Below are positions 24,407-36,883 of a stretch of DNA of 64,000 nucleotides, piece by piece (positions within the stretch are counted from its first letter, which is position 1; the number at the start of each line of letters is the position of its first letter). Origin of the DNA: Perkinsus marinus ATCC 50983 (lineage: Eukaryota; Perkinsozoa; Perkinsida; Perkinsidae); NCBI RefSeq assembly GCF_000006405.1, contig NW_003210828.1, positions 5,688 to 69,687 of the forward strand, read 5' to 3'. The notes under the pieces were generated by a model. The model was given only the letters and a program-made list of their open reading frames with translations. It searched no databases and was not told the origin of the DNA. Made by a program: the position numbers and the translations under genes.

Positions 24407-26221
24407 TCAGAAACGCATGCTTTCAACAAGGTCACTAGCAGTATTCTTCGCAATCATATCGAGAAGCGCTCGCTTTTGTTCGACGAATGGCAGGTGTGAT
24501 ATCAGACGGATATCGTCTTCTACCAAGGTAGAGACCACCCATCCATGAGTCACCAAATAACGGATCTTCCAACTCGTTGCGCCATCTGGAAAAGGACGCT
24601 CAGAGCCATCAACGAACTCGATATAGTGGAGGTTTCCATTGACCTCTACAGCTATTTTCTCGTCTGGCTTGGCGATATCAACGACAACGCCCGGAACCAC
24701 TGCATATTCATGACACCATTCGCTTCCAAGTACGAGACAGACCTTGGTATGCAAAGCACTACTCGAAACAACTCTGGCCCCGGGATCTGTCGTAATGGCC
24801 TCCTGTAAAGTTAGGCTCGCCTGATAAAGTTGAGCTCGGTGTGCTCGTTCGTAAGGATTTATCCTTGTCGCAAGTTGGCGCGCGAATAGAATGTCCGTAC
24901 ATCCACAAATAGCAAATAGAGACCATAATGTTATTGCAGCCTCCTTTGACGAGAATTCCTCGACCTGATGTTGTCGAAGGATTGCATAGAGGACTGGTAC
25001 CACTCGAGAAGCTCCACGAGCGTCGAACACAGCGATCGCCCATAACATGCGAACTGTGTTACTCACATCCCTCACTAGCTCGCTATACCATTCAGCCACC
25101 CACTGATATAGGAGACTCATCACATTGGCAGGAAAACGCGAAGAACATGCACAAGCCCAGAGGAAGAAAGACATCTCTCTCGGCGACGAGTTGATGTCTA
25201 TAAGCTCCGCCAGGTTTCGGAGCTGTGTCGTTACCTTCAGTACCGACATCGTCGACGCTGCTTGTCCGAGGGCAAACGCATACGCTGCACGATCCTGATC
25301 ATTGATCATATGCATTGATATACCGGAGAGTCTTTCCGGTGATACGGCCCAAGCGATAGTGGACGGGTTTCCACTGTGGACGAGCGCCCATATTGCCATG
25401 ATAGCATCCCGTGAATTCGGTTCATTCCATTCGCGACGGACAATCGGTACCAGCACGTCGAGTTGAGGCCTCCACTCACCAGCAGACTTTACCACAGCCC
25501 ATAGTATGTGCACTGCTTCTCTCAGTTTCAAGTCCTTCCGTCTACAACAAGAATCCACAACATGGGATGGAAGAGACAAGCCAGCCTTGGCCAATCCGGA
25601 CAAACCCATAGCCATGTCTCGTGGAGCCAGACAATCCCAATCGATACGATCTTCGGAGAGCACTTTGGTAAGTAACATCAGGTTTTGTGGAGAAAATTCG
25701 AGTCTCCCTATTGCCCAGAGCAGCATCCCCACGTCTTTTGATGACAGAGCCCCCGCATTCGACAAAGCCTTGGCCGTTGCAGCATGGTACAAGACCAACA
25801 ACGCATGAGGCAGTCCTTCATCCGCTTTATTATCGTAGCAGGCTGCACAAGATGCAATGCTCCATACAAGACTACATATATCCTGACTCTCGACTGCTTC
25901 CGAGGCGAGAGGAATGAGCTTACCAATAACCGCGTGGTTTGGTGACACCCCAAGCTTCAGCAAAAGGAACATAGCTTGCGCCGCCAATGATGCATTGAGG
26001 GGATTCTGGTGGGTGCCGCTAGTGATCAAGGCTTGCATCAGCTCATTGAGATCCTCAGCTGCGAAACTTGGTTCTTTGTTACCGTTCACACACTTGTCGA
26101 CTTGTCGCAGCGTCATTATACAGTAGATAGGCGTGTGGGCTTTCTTCCAACCCGGGACATTGAAAGGCCGTAATAGGCCTCCGACAGTCTTCCCGACTCC
26201 ACGCACGGAACGATTCAACAT
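24407..26221 (-). CDS. RAP-domain protein, single exon, 604 residues
   Basis: The uninterrupted frame starts with MLNRSVRGVGKTVGGLLRPF, an Arg/Gly-rich N-terminus suited to mitochondrial import. The middle is a run of helical repeats with the FASTK/OPR look: LVWSIASCAACYD, MLLWAIGRLEFSPQNL, MGLSGLAKAGLSLPSHV, MAIWALVHSGNPST and FFLWACACSSRFPANV. The C-terminus (about residues 520-595) is a RAP domain: VVDIAKPDEKIAVEVNGNLH, then IRYLVTHGWVVSTLVEDDIR. RAP proteins act in organelle RNA processing or mitochondrial rRNA assembly. Unlike its neighbours the gene has no visible intron. It is the second RAP gene in the window. Confidence 0.9.
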   Translation of the reverse strand: MLNRSVRGVGKTVGGLLRPFNVPGWKKAHTPIYCIMTLRQVDKCVNGNKEPSFAAEDLNELMQALITSGTHQNPLNASLAAQAMFLLLKLGVSPNHAVIGKLIPLASEAVESQDICSLVWSIASCAACYDNKADEGLPHALLVLYHAATAKALSNAGALSSKDVGMLLWAIGRLEFSPQNLMLLTKVLSEDRIDWDCLAPRDMAMGLSGLAKAGLSLPSHVVDSCCRRKDLKLREAVHILWAVVKSAGEWRPQLDVLVPIVRREWNEPNSRDAIMAIWALVHSGNPSTIAWAVSPERLSGISMHMINDQDRAAYAFALGQAASTMSVLKVTTQLRNLAELIDINSSPREMSFFLWACACSSRFPANVMSLLYQWVAEWYSELVRDVSNTVRMLWAIAVFDARGASRVVPVLYAILRQHQVEEFSSKEAAITLWSLFAICGCTDILFARQLATRINPYERAHRAQLYQASLTLQEAITTDPGARVVSSSALHTKVCLVLGSEWCHEYAVVPGVVVDIAKPDEKIAVEVNGNLHYIEFVDGSERPFPDGATSWKIRYLVTHGWVVSTLVEDDIRLISHLPFVEQKRALLDMIAKNTASDLVESMRF

Positions 26222-26767
26222 TTACTGTCGTTAACTAAAAGAGAACGGTACGTCCTCCAGACCGTGCATCATCATAGTCACTTATGAACACAACAAAGCT
26301 TACAGAAGCCCAGCCCAGAGAGATTTTACAGTTGTGACTATAAAAATGCTGCTCGAAAAAGAAGTACACGAGCTGGCGCATAGACTGTAGAACGAAGGCT
26401 CAAGAATATAAACGTTCCCCGATCCGAGCCAGATGGACATGACATCAGAGAAAAAAATACGTTGATGCATTGAGAAAATGATCTGCGACATACAGAGAGG
26501 CTTGAGGGGTGGCTCTCATCCTCAAACCGATCAAGTTCTCAAGTAACTCCGCGCTACGCCTGCGAGGATATTGGATATACATAGAAGCGGACCACATATG
26601 ACGAGACTGCATGAATGTGACACCATGTGGATGACGCTTCGCATTTGAAGGATGAGAGTTGGGAGTAGTAGAATACAGCTAATAAGAAACGCTCTCTGGC
26701 CCATGCTCAAAGGGACTGAGCGTACTGAGCTCAGAGACTCCTCTTAAGGTTTCTCGGGTACACCAGA
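26222..26767. other. Intergenic, nothing recognised
   Basis: Upstream of the RAP gene and downstream of the J-domain gene, both on the minus strand. It presumably holds the RAP promoter. No motif is convincing. Confidence 0.5.
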
Positions 26768-29700
26768 TTAATCTCGGCACAGACCATCAGACGTTCTTTC
26801 TGAGTGTGTATCCGGCTCATCCATCAGACATAACAGCTGATAAGGATTTACATCTGTGATGCAATCGGTATGCGTGAGGATTCCGGATAATAACACAGTC
26901 GCGATCGCATTACCGTTGTCTTCAGTTGACTCAAGCGGATTCTCCACTTTCCGAAGGTTCCTCTGCGCTTCGATATCTCTTGCTTCGTTGATGAGGATAG
27001 TACAGGCAGTAACTATCGTGTGCAAGTGGGGGTGAACCTGCACGCAAAGGTCTCAGCCTGAACGGTAGTCGGCACGGCATGGGTGACATGACAAACATAA
27101 GTCGATCTAACCTGTTGCGCATTCTTATCAGGATGTAGACTAAGCATCCAACGTCGTAGCCGTCGTTTAAGGTCATCTTCATCGAGGGACTCTTCGGGAC
27201 TAAGCCCGAGTGTTTCACGAGCCTACCAAGAGATTGGTGTACTGCCTCTCAGGAATTGAAGCTCACAGCCTCAATCATTTTCTCGTGAACAACCTTGCCT
27301 TCAAAAACTTCTTCGTCCTCCGACCGAGGGACCAACTTATTGGCTGAGAGAGAGACAACAAGAGTCCCAGCCCAGGACTCCCAGCAGCCCGGGAGCCGCG
27401 AATCACGGACCCAGTGTTCGGGCCCCGAGGTGTCGTTTCTGACTACTGCCCCTCCCAGACTCGAAGGACATAGCTTTTACCTGCCTTGTCGGACCATCCG
27501 AACGTTGCATCGCAAATATTAAATGCTACACCACCAATGATGGCAACGATCAAACCAGCTCCTGGGACGATTGTGAGGGCACAAAGCCCTGCGTTGGCGG
27601 CACCTCGCATGGACTGAAAGGACTCGCTCAAACTCGGCGCTCGATAGGATGCGACAGAGCATGAGCTCTGGTGATGCACCAGCTCACCACTCACCGCTGC
27701 TGTGACCTTCCGTCGAGTGGTGCGCACATGAAGTTTCCCCTGCTTGCACTTCCGGACGTGATAGCCAACTTCACATGCAGTGATTGCAGCCGACACCATT
27801 ACACCCTGCAACGACACGATTGATACTCCGATGTTTAAGAATTCGGCACGCTGAGACGTCAACTGCCCTGCAGTAGTACCAGCCCCGTTCCCATCCCTCT
27901 CATGACTGTGGCCGCGCCCACATTGTTGGCTGCGTCGAACATGGCACCTTGAGAGTAGTCATGAGCTTGTCAGCAAGGCTCGCCATGCAGCAAAGATATC
28001 CTCACCCGCTCTAGAGAAACCAATCATGCCACCCATGACAGCCGCTCCCACCGTGCCGCCCATAAGCGTACCTCTCGCAGCACCGACGCCCGCCTGAAGC
28101 GGCAATAAGCTAAAGTCTAGCGTCATCTCTGATCACCATTACTACCTCTTTCGCAACCTTCACCCAATCTATTGAGAGCTTGCCGACATATGCTATTACC
28201 AAACCCGATGCCTCTTCGGACATAGGTGGTTCAGGCACACTCATTAGGAATGCACGCAGAGCCATCTGACGTTCCAACTGTTGCCTAGAATCAGCCACAA
28301 ATGCCGAGTTTTATTAGTAAAAAGCGAGTAATTACTTCCTGTAAGAATCCACTCCCTTAGTAACTCCACCGGTGACAGCTGACGTGGCGGCACCGAAGAC
28401 GTTGCTAGAAACAAGTGACGACTTCGATGTCTTGACGGTCTGAGCGTAGCACAGATGCGACGACTCTGCTGTAGAAGAGATTCACCAAGGGAATTCAAGT
28501 AATTTGTTCCATTCCCCAGCTTACCCTGTGCTTCTTAAGATGAGTCGAAGTAGCCTTATCCCTAGGCGAGGTTAATGTAGTCCCTTCCCCGTCAGTATCC
28601 GGCTTGGATAGTGTCATGGACTCAGGATCAGGCGGCACCAGATGCCCAGTTCCAACTATACTGGTTTCATGATTGGGCACATGTAAGGGGTCTTCAGGTG
28701 TTTCGATGACAGACAGCATCACCTTCTTACCATTACTGGGGGTGGAGGCTGAAAATTGGAGAAGCCATCCCAAACGAGAGAGCCGAGTAGATGTGATGGT
28801 GCTGGCCTTCGTGAGAAACAATCGACGGGGGGCACGTTGCAGATCCGAAGCAAATCGCGAACGAGCCCCGACTAGGCACCAATTACCCCATTGAAATCCT
28901 TCGAATCTACCGTTCCCCTATCTACCTGGCGATGGTTCCTCACATGCCAAAGTTGGGGTCATCGTAGAATAATCAGTATCCCCAGTAGATGTCTGTGGCC
29001 GTGCAGATACCCATTGCCACTCATCATCAGATCCATCACTTGCTTGATTCCTTGGAGTGGTTGTCGTGGAATCATTATCCCTCGTATCGTGTGATGCCAT
29101 GTCTGGCGATGTGGCATTCATGCGGATCTTATTCTCCTGAGAGTTGGTTGTATGCCCAACCTTCCATGATTCCGTGCGTTGAGTTTATGTCACCTCAATG
29201 GCTGGTACTAGCTTTTCTACAGCATCTACATTGACCACGTAAAGCAATCTCTCGCCGTGGACCTTGTCATCGCGGTATGCAAGCCGGAGTGTTCTCAGGC
29301 CTGAAAGGGAGAAGACCAGTGAAGTGTGTTAATGACTCCACCCTCTCACCATGGTGATTTTCTTCAATGACGAGGTCCTTTGTCATACTAGCCAGCTCCC
29401 ACTCTTGCTTCGCAGTTTGCTTGCTCGAGCGTCTACTTTCCAGCCCAAGTGTGCGCCGATTAAGTGAATGATGAGACCTCATACTAGAGGATTTAGAGCT
29501 TGGCGGCATTTTCGGTATTTCCGAAATGTTGCCGGCACCACCGGCTGCCACTAGGGTCACCTAAGAAAGAGTGATGACCCAACCAGCGGATGTTTTGCAC
29601 TGAATAAATAGTTCCTACCCTTGTAGCCTTCGCAGGGAACTTCAGAGTCCTGGAAGTCTTGAATCCGACACTTCCTATCAAATACCGGTCCACCTTGATC

Positions 29701-30293
29701 GTAGACGCCTCGCTCCGCCCGTCTGTAGATGCCTCCGGAGGGGTTCCAGTACGGTCTTCCGGAATGCCTACAGAAGTCTTCGATATGCCTAGACTCGAAT
29801 GTGTTCACTTGCGACCCACCGATTATGCTATTTTGCTTATTCGCCTTGATGCTACGTCTCTGCGTCTTCGATTTGGTTACTTGCATGATATTCGAGTTCA
29901 CCCATTGCGGCCAAGTCTTGTCATCCACTTCGCTAGGCTTCACGGCATAAATCTGTACGTCTCTGCTTGAGAGATTATACACATGCCGCGTGTGGGTTTG
30001 ACCCATCCAAAAGTTAAACAAACGTGAAAACTAATTTCTGCATGTCACCTAAGCGACTACTTCTCAGCATCTCTCGATGATCAGCGAACACTGAACGTAG
30101 AACCCCCACGTGATTGCGAAACAATTTCTTTCTGTATTGAGGCCACACTACGAGTTGGTGACGAGGTGGTCACTGCTGAGGTGCAAGCAGCACGCTGCAG
30201 TTGATCACCTTGTCCACTAGGAGGAGGAGGTTCGCCTGGGTGCCCTCCAGTGCCTGGAGTCCAGTCGACACCTCTCTTGGGCGACCTCCGCAT
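26768..30293 (-). CDS. Large protein with C-terminal J-domain and small-residue-rich central region
   Basis: The proposed start is MRRSPKRGVDWTPGTGG at 30293, followed by Pro/Gly/Ser-rich sequence. Exons include YAVKPSEVDDKTWPQWVNSN, NTFESRHIEDFCRHSGRPYW, a Ser/Thr-rich disordered stretch (28.5-29.6 kb) and VRKCKQGKLHVRTTRRKVTA. Regions rich in Gly and Ala (TVGAAVMGGMIGFSRAGEDI and AGLCALTIVPGAGLIVAIIG) could pack in or on a membrane. The C-terminus is a J-domain: ARETLGLSPEESLDEDDLKR, RRWMLSLHPDKNAQQ with the HPD motif intact, then spliced to VHPHLHTIVTACTILINEAR. The stop is at 26768. J-domains recruit and stimulate Hsp70. The J-domain is firm; that all exons belong to one gene is inference. 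Confidence 0.65.
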
Positions 30294-30473
30294 CCTACCT
30301 CCGGGTCAAGGGGGGGAAGAAAGCACGACCTGATGATCCCCCACAGGATTTATATCAATTCACTCATCTTAGTTTCATGTGATCAGTCTAGCGTCTATTG
30401 AAGCACTTAGGTTTCTACTGCGTGCTTCATTGTGCACGTTGTGTTCCTCTGTCGTCCAGGATTTCAGGTAACC

Positions 30474-30507
30474 GCAACGCAACGCAACGCAACTTGCGTT
30501 GCGTTGC
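30474..30507. repeat. (GCAAC)n run with one-base-centred palindrome
   Basis: About four CGCAA units are followed by their reverse complement. Arms 30479-30492 and 30494-30507 pair perfectly around C at 30493. It lies between the divergently transcribed J-domain and ADA2 genes. Confidence 0.93.
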
Positions 30508-30750
30508 CTCCTCCATTTGCTCCAGGGCGAGCGAGGTCACGGGCTCCATGTTCGAACCCCGGTCGTCGCATTTTTCAGTATTTTTACGATACGCGCAGAA
30601 CTCGTACGTGAAGTGGTTATCACACACAGCCATGGAGGTAGCAGTTAAAGTGGGCCGTAGGCCCGCGATTCTCCCTAAAAAATAAACGTTTATCCGATTG
30701 TTACCGTTCAGGCCACACACTGCTACCGTTTAAGCCACCGGCCTTCATTC

Positions 30751-33365
30751 ATGCCTCCTTGGATGAATGTGGATGACCTCCCTGATATACTTGGAGACAA
30801 GGCCACATGCGAATCATGCCATTTGAGTTTCCGTGAGTCTTCATTCTCCTTGCAACTGCTGAACACTTCCCCTCCCCGACCCTTCAGGCCTCACATCAAA
30901 TGTTTATATTGTCTGCGCCGAGTGCCCTGAAGAGGCTGGCAGAGTATGCCTCTGTGTTAGGTGTTTTGCCAATGGAGTGGAGTTTGGCAACCACTTGCGA
31001 ACACACAAGTATGGTTGCCTTCTGTTGATGTCTAGTCTCCCTAACCATCTGGGTGAGGTACTATGTCGTCCCTCGGATCGGGCACGATAGCAGAGGGAAT
31101 CAAAACACTGTAATTCCTGCTACAACAGGACTAGGCAGTAGTAGTAGCAGCAGTAGTCCAGTGACCATACGGCAACGTGATCTCCAAGAGACCTTTCCTC
31201 CGAAAAGTCCTAAATATCCTGGTATTCAGCTCAGATAGCCCCTGAGAGATGATGCGTTACAATGGTCAGGTGGTATTCCTCCTGTGGGTGGGGGCACAGT
31301 ACCCCACCTTAGACTCAAGCTAAACAAGCGTGAGATTGTTGGACTCATGGGTGTCACAGGAGGCTCTGCGAAACTTGGAAAGTGAGCATCAAAAAGCCGA
31401 CGATATCATCCTATCCATCCTTCCTTCTTCACAGACATCCGCTGCATCTGGAGCGGATAATACACCAATGTGCCCAGATTGGCGGTGCTAATTTGAAGCA
31501 TATCTCTGAGGGACAAGTAGAGAAATGCGTGAACAATATCTCTAATTAGTAATGAATAATATGGTTCACGGATATGGTGACGAATTGTCGTTATTATCAT
31601 TTGTACGATAGTTTCAACGCGACGATGCAGCACAAGTTCCCCTCCTCCCCCAGCCCTACTCCTAGAGATAGCGATGTGGAGATCGTCACCACTGGTGATG
31701 ATGAACATATGACTCGCACTCCTGGCGTGTATATGTGTGTTCAGGTGACCACTCGCCAGCTGCTAGTGACACCAACAGTTTGCCCGCTCCCACGAGTCCA
31801 GAGGCAAAGGCCACATCTCCTTCACCTGAACCAGGTACCGGCTCGTAACAAGTTCTGAGGGTTCTAGCGTACCTCGGTGAGGTCAGATCCGGTAACGAAT
31901 CAAGCAACTCTAACTGTGGTTCCGCACCTACCTGGTGGACGTGGTAAAATCAAAGATATCCCCGATATCAACGAATTCCTCAAGTAGAGAGATCTGATGG
32001 GACCGCTACCATTATCCCTGTCCGTGATCAGATACAGTGTTTATAGGGACGAGTTCGAGAACGACTGGAATCCGGACGCTGAGAGCCTGGTAGCCGAGCT
32101 GATGAGCGACAATCAGACCGATAAGCTACCCGATATGAATGACGCGGAGACAGCGAGGAACGGCAGGATCATGATGGCATACCATCAGCTGGTACAGGGG
32201 GCTCATCTCTCGAGAGCTATCTGTTCATAGCATCGTAGTACTTATAGTTGAGCAGTTAGTATAGTATCGTAGTTGATAGCATCGCGTATGCTCTAGGTAG
32301 CTAACTTTCCAGGTTACCGAGCGCGAAAGAAGGAAAAATTTACTCGTTCATCCCCGTGACCGCCCAAGCTTCCTTTATAATGTTGGAGCTAACTTCAACG
32401 AGTATCAGGCCTCGTGCAAAAGACGTAAGACCGATGAAAAGGTAACGGCCATAACTTTGACAACGATGAATAAGATAGGACTCTGTAGTTGATTTTCGAG
32501 CGTCTCAAGATCTTCGCGCCTGCCATAGATGAGACCGCGGACGAAGTCCTGAGTCGGTTGGCAAGTGGTATCTGTCATGAGGTGAAGTTGAGGGAGGTAG
32601 GTATTTATATATGCTATTCAGCTTGATTCGAAGGTCTGTGTAGGAAATGGATAGCCGTATAGACCGACGAGTTCGTGGTTGTGGGGACCAGAAGGAATAT
32701 CAGAGATATCTCCAGGTCGAAAAAGCTCGCCGAGACGCCATGAGGTACTACTATTATGTGGGGAGTTGCTCCGTGGGCATCTGTACGATTTCAGGAGGTC
32801 TGGGGCGAGCTCCGCTTACGTATACACAGACAATGCTTCTCTCTCGAGGTCGCAGATGACACCTTTAGATGGAGGAAGCCTGTCGGCGACCTGGTAGTGC
32901 AGTATCCTGCTTTATCATTGGTTAGCTGCTATTGTCGATTTCAGGACGGCAAGCTCTCTCCCTCATTATGACCAACTACCGACCGCTGATAGATCCAAGT
33001 GTGAGAGTTTAGGTATAGCTCCCATGCATTTTGAGGCAGTCCAAGCATTACTCACGGACATTGTTCAGCGGATGCCGGAAGGGTAGCCAACAAATTGGCG
33101 TCGATACCAATATCTTTGGCTCTCACAGGAGCCCTAGACTCAAGCCTGATGATGTCATGGATTTGATCGATGATCGCATTATTGGTGCTATATCGAGACA
33201 GCATCAGAACACGTGGCATCGAACCGATGTAAGTTTCGCTTCGGAAAGAACAATATGATGAAGTGTGAATGTTGTCAGCCAGACCACTTGAAGCGTATGA
33301 GGAAGAAAAAACAAGATTTAATAGTGCATATACTACACCGCTTGTATTCTCCTCGACCACCGTGA
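30751..33365 (+). CDS. ADA2: SAGA/ADA complex adaptor ADA2
   Basis: The start is MPPWMNVDDLPDILGDKATC (ATG 30751). A ZZ zinc finger is split by one intron: CESCHLSFR, then LTSNVYIVCAECPEEAGRVC and CVRCFANGVEFGNHLRTHKY, with all Cys/His ligands present. A divergent SANT domain follows: HLERIIHQCAQIGGANLKHI and QVEKCVNNISNYF, lacking the usual tryptophans. The ADA2 middle region reads YSVYRDEFENDWNPDAESLV, VTERERRKKNLLVHPRD and IFERLKIFAPAIDETADEVL. Near the C-terminus YQRYLQVEKARRDAMR and a SWIRM-like part (CESLGIAPMHFEAVQALLTD, then RLKPDDVMDLIDDRIIG) lead to a basic tail and a stop at 33363-33365. ADA2 couples the Gcn5 acetyltransferase to chromatin. More than ten short introns are implied. 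Confidence 0.9.
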
Positions 33366-33609
33366 ACTTTTTTCCACATTGAATGAACTGTTCTGGTTAG
33401 CCGGGTTGGGTGATCAGTGGTAATACTGTATTGACTAACCGTTTTCTAGAAAGGCCTGATACATGTCAAGTAAACGCGCAGGAGTCAAAAAGATTATGCA
33501 GAATGAGAGAATGCAAGCGCTTCTCATGTTACCTATGTTCTTCTGTAGCTGACACTGTTGAACTCGAGACATTGTGTATGATGGAAACTTATCAACGTTC
33601 TGTCCAGTC

Positions 33610-36600
33610 TTATAGATGACTACTTCCACCCGATTGTTCTGACAAACGCATTTTCTTGAACAGCTTGGCAGCTTCCAATAGTTTAATCTTCGGTTTCTTG
33701 GCAACATCCCCAGCCACCTCGTCATCCGGAAACTCCCATACAGTTATCATTACCTACGAATATGTACATATGGGCTACTATAACAGAGAGAAGTGGTTAA
33801 CGGCTGCACCTACTGTATCATCTGCACCAGACTCTCCACCACCGTGGCTTGGGTCAACACGTCCCTTGTGCTTGACAGCCTTGGGTTGCCGACTCTCAAT
33901 GTTAGCAATATCGCTATAAGGAAGGGGAATCGAAAATATACGATTTTGTTTTCTTTCGATGATAACTCACTCATTTTTAACTTCCTTCGCTAACTTCAAC
34001 ATATACTCAAGTAGCAACCTGCGGGACTCAGGATCCTCGTCTCTCTTGGCCTCCGCGATACCGCGTTCGAGAACCTTCCCGAACATCCACCATCGATCAA
34101 ATGTGAGCTGACGAAGTTGGCTCACCTCTTTCGCCTTCAGGAACGACTGGTCCCCATGTTTCAATTCGAAATCCGCATACGACCGCCAAACCTTGACGTG
34201 GGTAGTCCGATCAAGTAATCGCTCGAATAGGTCGCTGGAGTAGTCAATACATTCAATTCCTCAACAGCTCGCGTTACATACCGGGCATTCTCCATTTCTC
34301 CTTGTTCTATCTCTAAATCGATACATTTCTTCCAAATGAGCTCCGGCTCGTTCATGACCTCCTCACTCTCGTCAGATGCCGATTCGTCCGCGAGCTACGG
34401 CAGGAACGATCCTCGTTCATTGAGGCATATGATATGAAATACCCTAATGGCCATCTCCCCAAGCTTCCGAGCTCTGTTGACCTCGGAGAGCTTCATCTCC
34501 ATATCCATCCAGCAAACCCAAGAGGCTGCTTCGAGCGAGTGAGCGGATACGTAACTATCAAACATGGAAAGTTCCCCTCTGGCTTGCGTGATGTGAACTT
34601 ATAACGCTCAGGAGCAGAGCGGGTCTCTACCTAGCGCAGATCCTGCGTGCTCGATCCACCTGACCAAGGTTGAATTCAAATTGTATGTAAGAGCGGAACA
34701 CTGAAGCTTTCTTGGATTCGCCGATTGCGCGACCGTACCTGTGAACGCAGCAGTCGTAGAGATCACACTCAGGGAGGAACATGGACAATCTACTAAACCA
34801 GAGCAGCCTTACACAAGCCTAGCGCGGCCAACATCCATCTGACGAATCTCAAACTCCGCGTAAGCATTGTACAGTTTGCTGAAGTATATCTTCCGTGATC
34901 GGAAGAGTTCAAGAGCTGTATGATATCTACCATGATTTGAATCAGTTAATATAACATAAAATGACACAATGAGATCACTGTGTTCTCATTATTACACTTC
35001 TCGAACCCTATCGGGTGTCGATTCCCCAGATTGAATGAGAGACTCCTCATAGTTGGCATAAAAGAGCCATATATACCTACCATGGATGAGGGGTCTATAC
35101 AAGTAAATAACACATGCTAGTAGTCGTACACATATCGCCTATAGAGATCTTTCCGTCCCTTAGAAGCTGCTTGTTGGGGCGGCAGGGCTGCGGCGATGGC
35201 TCGTTCGTACACTTCCCGGCATTGTGCCGCGGAGTCTCCGATGTTTTCTTCGAGGAGTATCTACCATGCGATGCGGATATTGAGCAGGCGGGAGGGCAAC
35301 GGGGAATAACGATATCGTACATAGTTGATCCAAATATCGACGTCAACGCCATCAGCGTCAGACAGCTGTTTCTCATATTTCAACCTGCACTTCTCGAGAA
35401 GGAGTCTCTCAATATCTGTCCGCGTGCCTTTCTGCTTCATATACCTGAGTATATGTAATTTCCCAGCCGAATCAGGATTTATTCGTAGTACTTGGCGTAT
35501 CTGTCACGCAAGTAAGCAGTCCTTTCCGGGGGCAGGGTATCTATCCCAAGCTTGTAGACCTTCGCTGCTGCCGAAGGATCATCTCTCGCAGCACGTTGCT
35601 CGAATTCTGCCCATTTCACGTATCTGCAGCGTGGAATCTCAAGGGCAAGGGCAACAAAGAAATGTCCCTACAGATCCTCGGTTATACCCTCCGGTCCCAA
35701 ATCATCTTTCAAAGCGTCATGACACGTCTGATAACCGGCCCTCGCCCGAACCTGGAAATTACAAAGCTCACTATGCCCCCCGCAATGCTAGATGGCTACT
35801 ACGTTATTCCCATGCCTCTCTTCAAACTTCGCCAGGCGTGTGAACGACATGACTGTTTGGATTTGTGATACATATCTGTCATATGATGTTCCACAGAGTA
35901 GAATCCCCCATAATAACCTTTCATAGATGGCTCTGGCCCGTTCAACTTCATGGCATCGGAGCTCGAACTTGATGTATTGGAGCCAGGCGTTATCGCTGGG
36001 CTGCCACTGCATCCACCTTTCGTAGACCTGGATGACGATCGAATGAGCCTTCTGCTTTACTCCCTGTGGGCTATACCTTTCTTGCCGCAGCATAGTCCAT
36101 GAGAAGCTCCTCCATATAAGCGTACTTATACCAGAACTGATCATGGCGAGGAAGGAGGCTCGTGACTCGGTCGAACCTATTGAGTTCCAGAGTATCATTC
36201 GAGAGGGTAGCGCAGCTTACAAGTTCCTCGCATGAGCTACGAACTTATGTTTCATTTCCATCTCGATATACTTCAACCAAAGAGATGAGTTGCGATAGTC
36301 GATTTGTAGTGCTCTCTCGAACACTGATCGCGCCCTCCTGAACTCTTCCTGAGACTCTTCCCACTGAGCATATCTGTGGGATCCATCTATGACTCGCCTC
36401 CCATGATGGGAGTTCCATCATCCTCTTCCCCTTACTTAATCCAAGTGCCCATATGGTGTCGTTGTTTACGTAAGGTGTCCTCGAACTCTTTCCGCTTGCT
36501 GACCCTAAAAGAGATCCACTAGTCGCTAGATGAACAGTAGTATTCTCGGATCTACTTATAGTCAGCAAGCTCTTCCTTGCTCGCGATCTTCCGAGAGGGC

Positions 36601-36765
36601 CCGGGACGCTCCTGGAACAAGAAAGGTGAAGAGTAACAACCGCTGCAATAATCACACTACATCGCCCATCCGTTCGACTGCCTCCCTTAGAATTTGCTCG
36701 GCTGTAATCTGTTGCGGATTGGCCGTCGCATTTTTCACAGCGAACTTATCCTGTTTCGGCGGCAT
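33610..36765 (-). CDS. CLF1: Crooked-neck-like pre-mRNA splicing factor CLF1/SYF3 (HAT repeats)
   Basis: The start [18 protein letters not shown] followed by [17 protein letters not shown] (ATG 36765) is the typical N-terminus of crooked-neck proteins. Exons carry half-a-TPR (HAT) repeats: [72 protein letters not shown] and [17 protein letters not shown]. The C-terminal exons are [20 protein letters not shown] and [20 protein letters not shown] with a stop at 33610. The protein is a scaffold of the Prp19 complex in the spliceosome. Gene size (3.2 kb) fits about 700 residues with many short introns. It ends about 245 bases from the ADA2 stop; the two genes converge. Confidence 0.93.
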
Positions 36766-36883
36766 CTTGACGGAGTCGGCTGTTCGAGAAGCAGGGTAAC
36801 AACTACACCGCCACTACAAAGCACAACACCAAATCAAGCGGTTAGCCTCGATAGACAACATTAACTCCACGCAATGACTCTCA

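Noticed and set aside
30520-30575. tRNA-like or SINE-like box B on either strand (GTTCGAACC)
   Set aside because: No T-stem pairing, acceptor stem or convincing box A at the right distance.
33455-33545. Small plus-strand frame MSSKRAGVKKIMQNERMQ
   Set aside because: Too short, no splice partner, and lies in the gap between converging ADA2 and CLF1 genes; resemblance to NC2-alpha is only a few residues.
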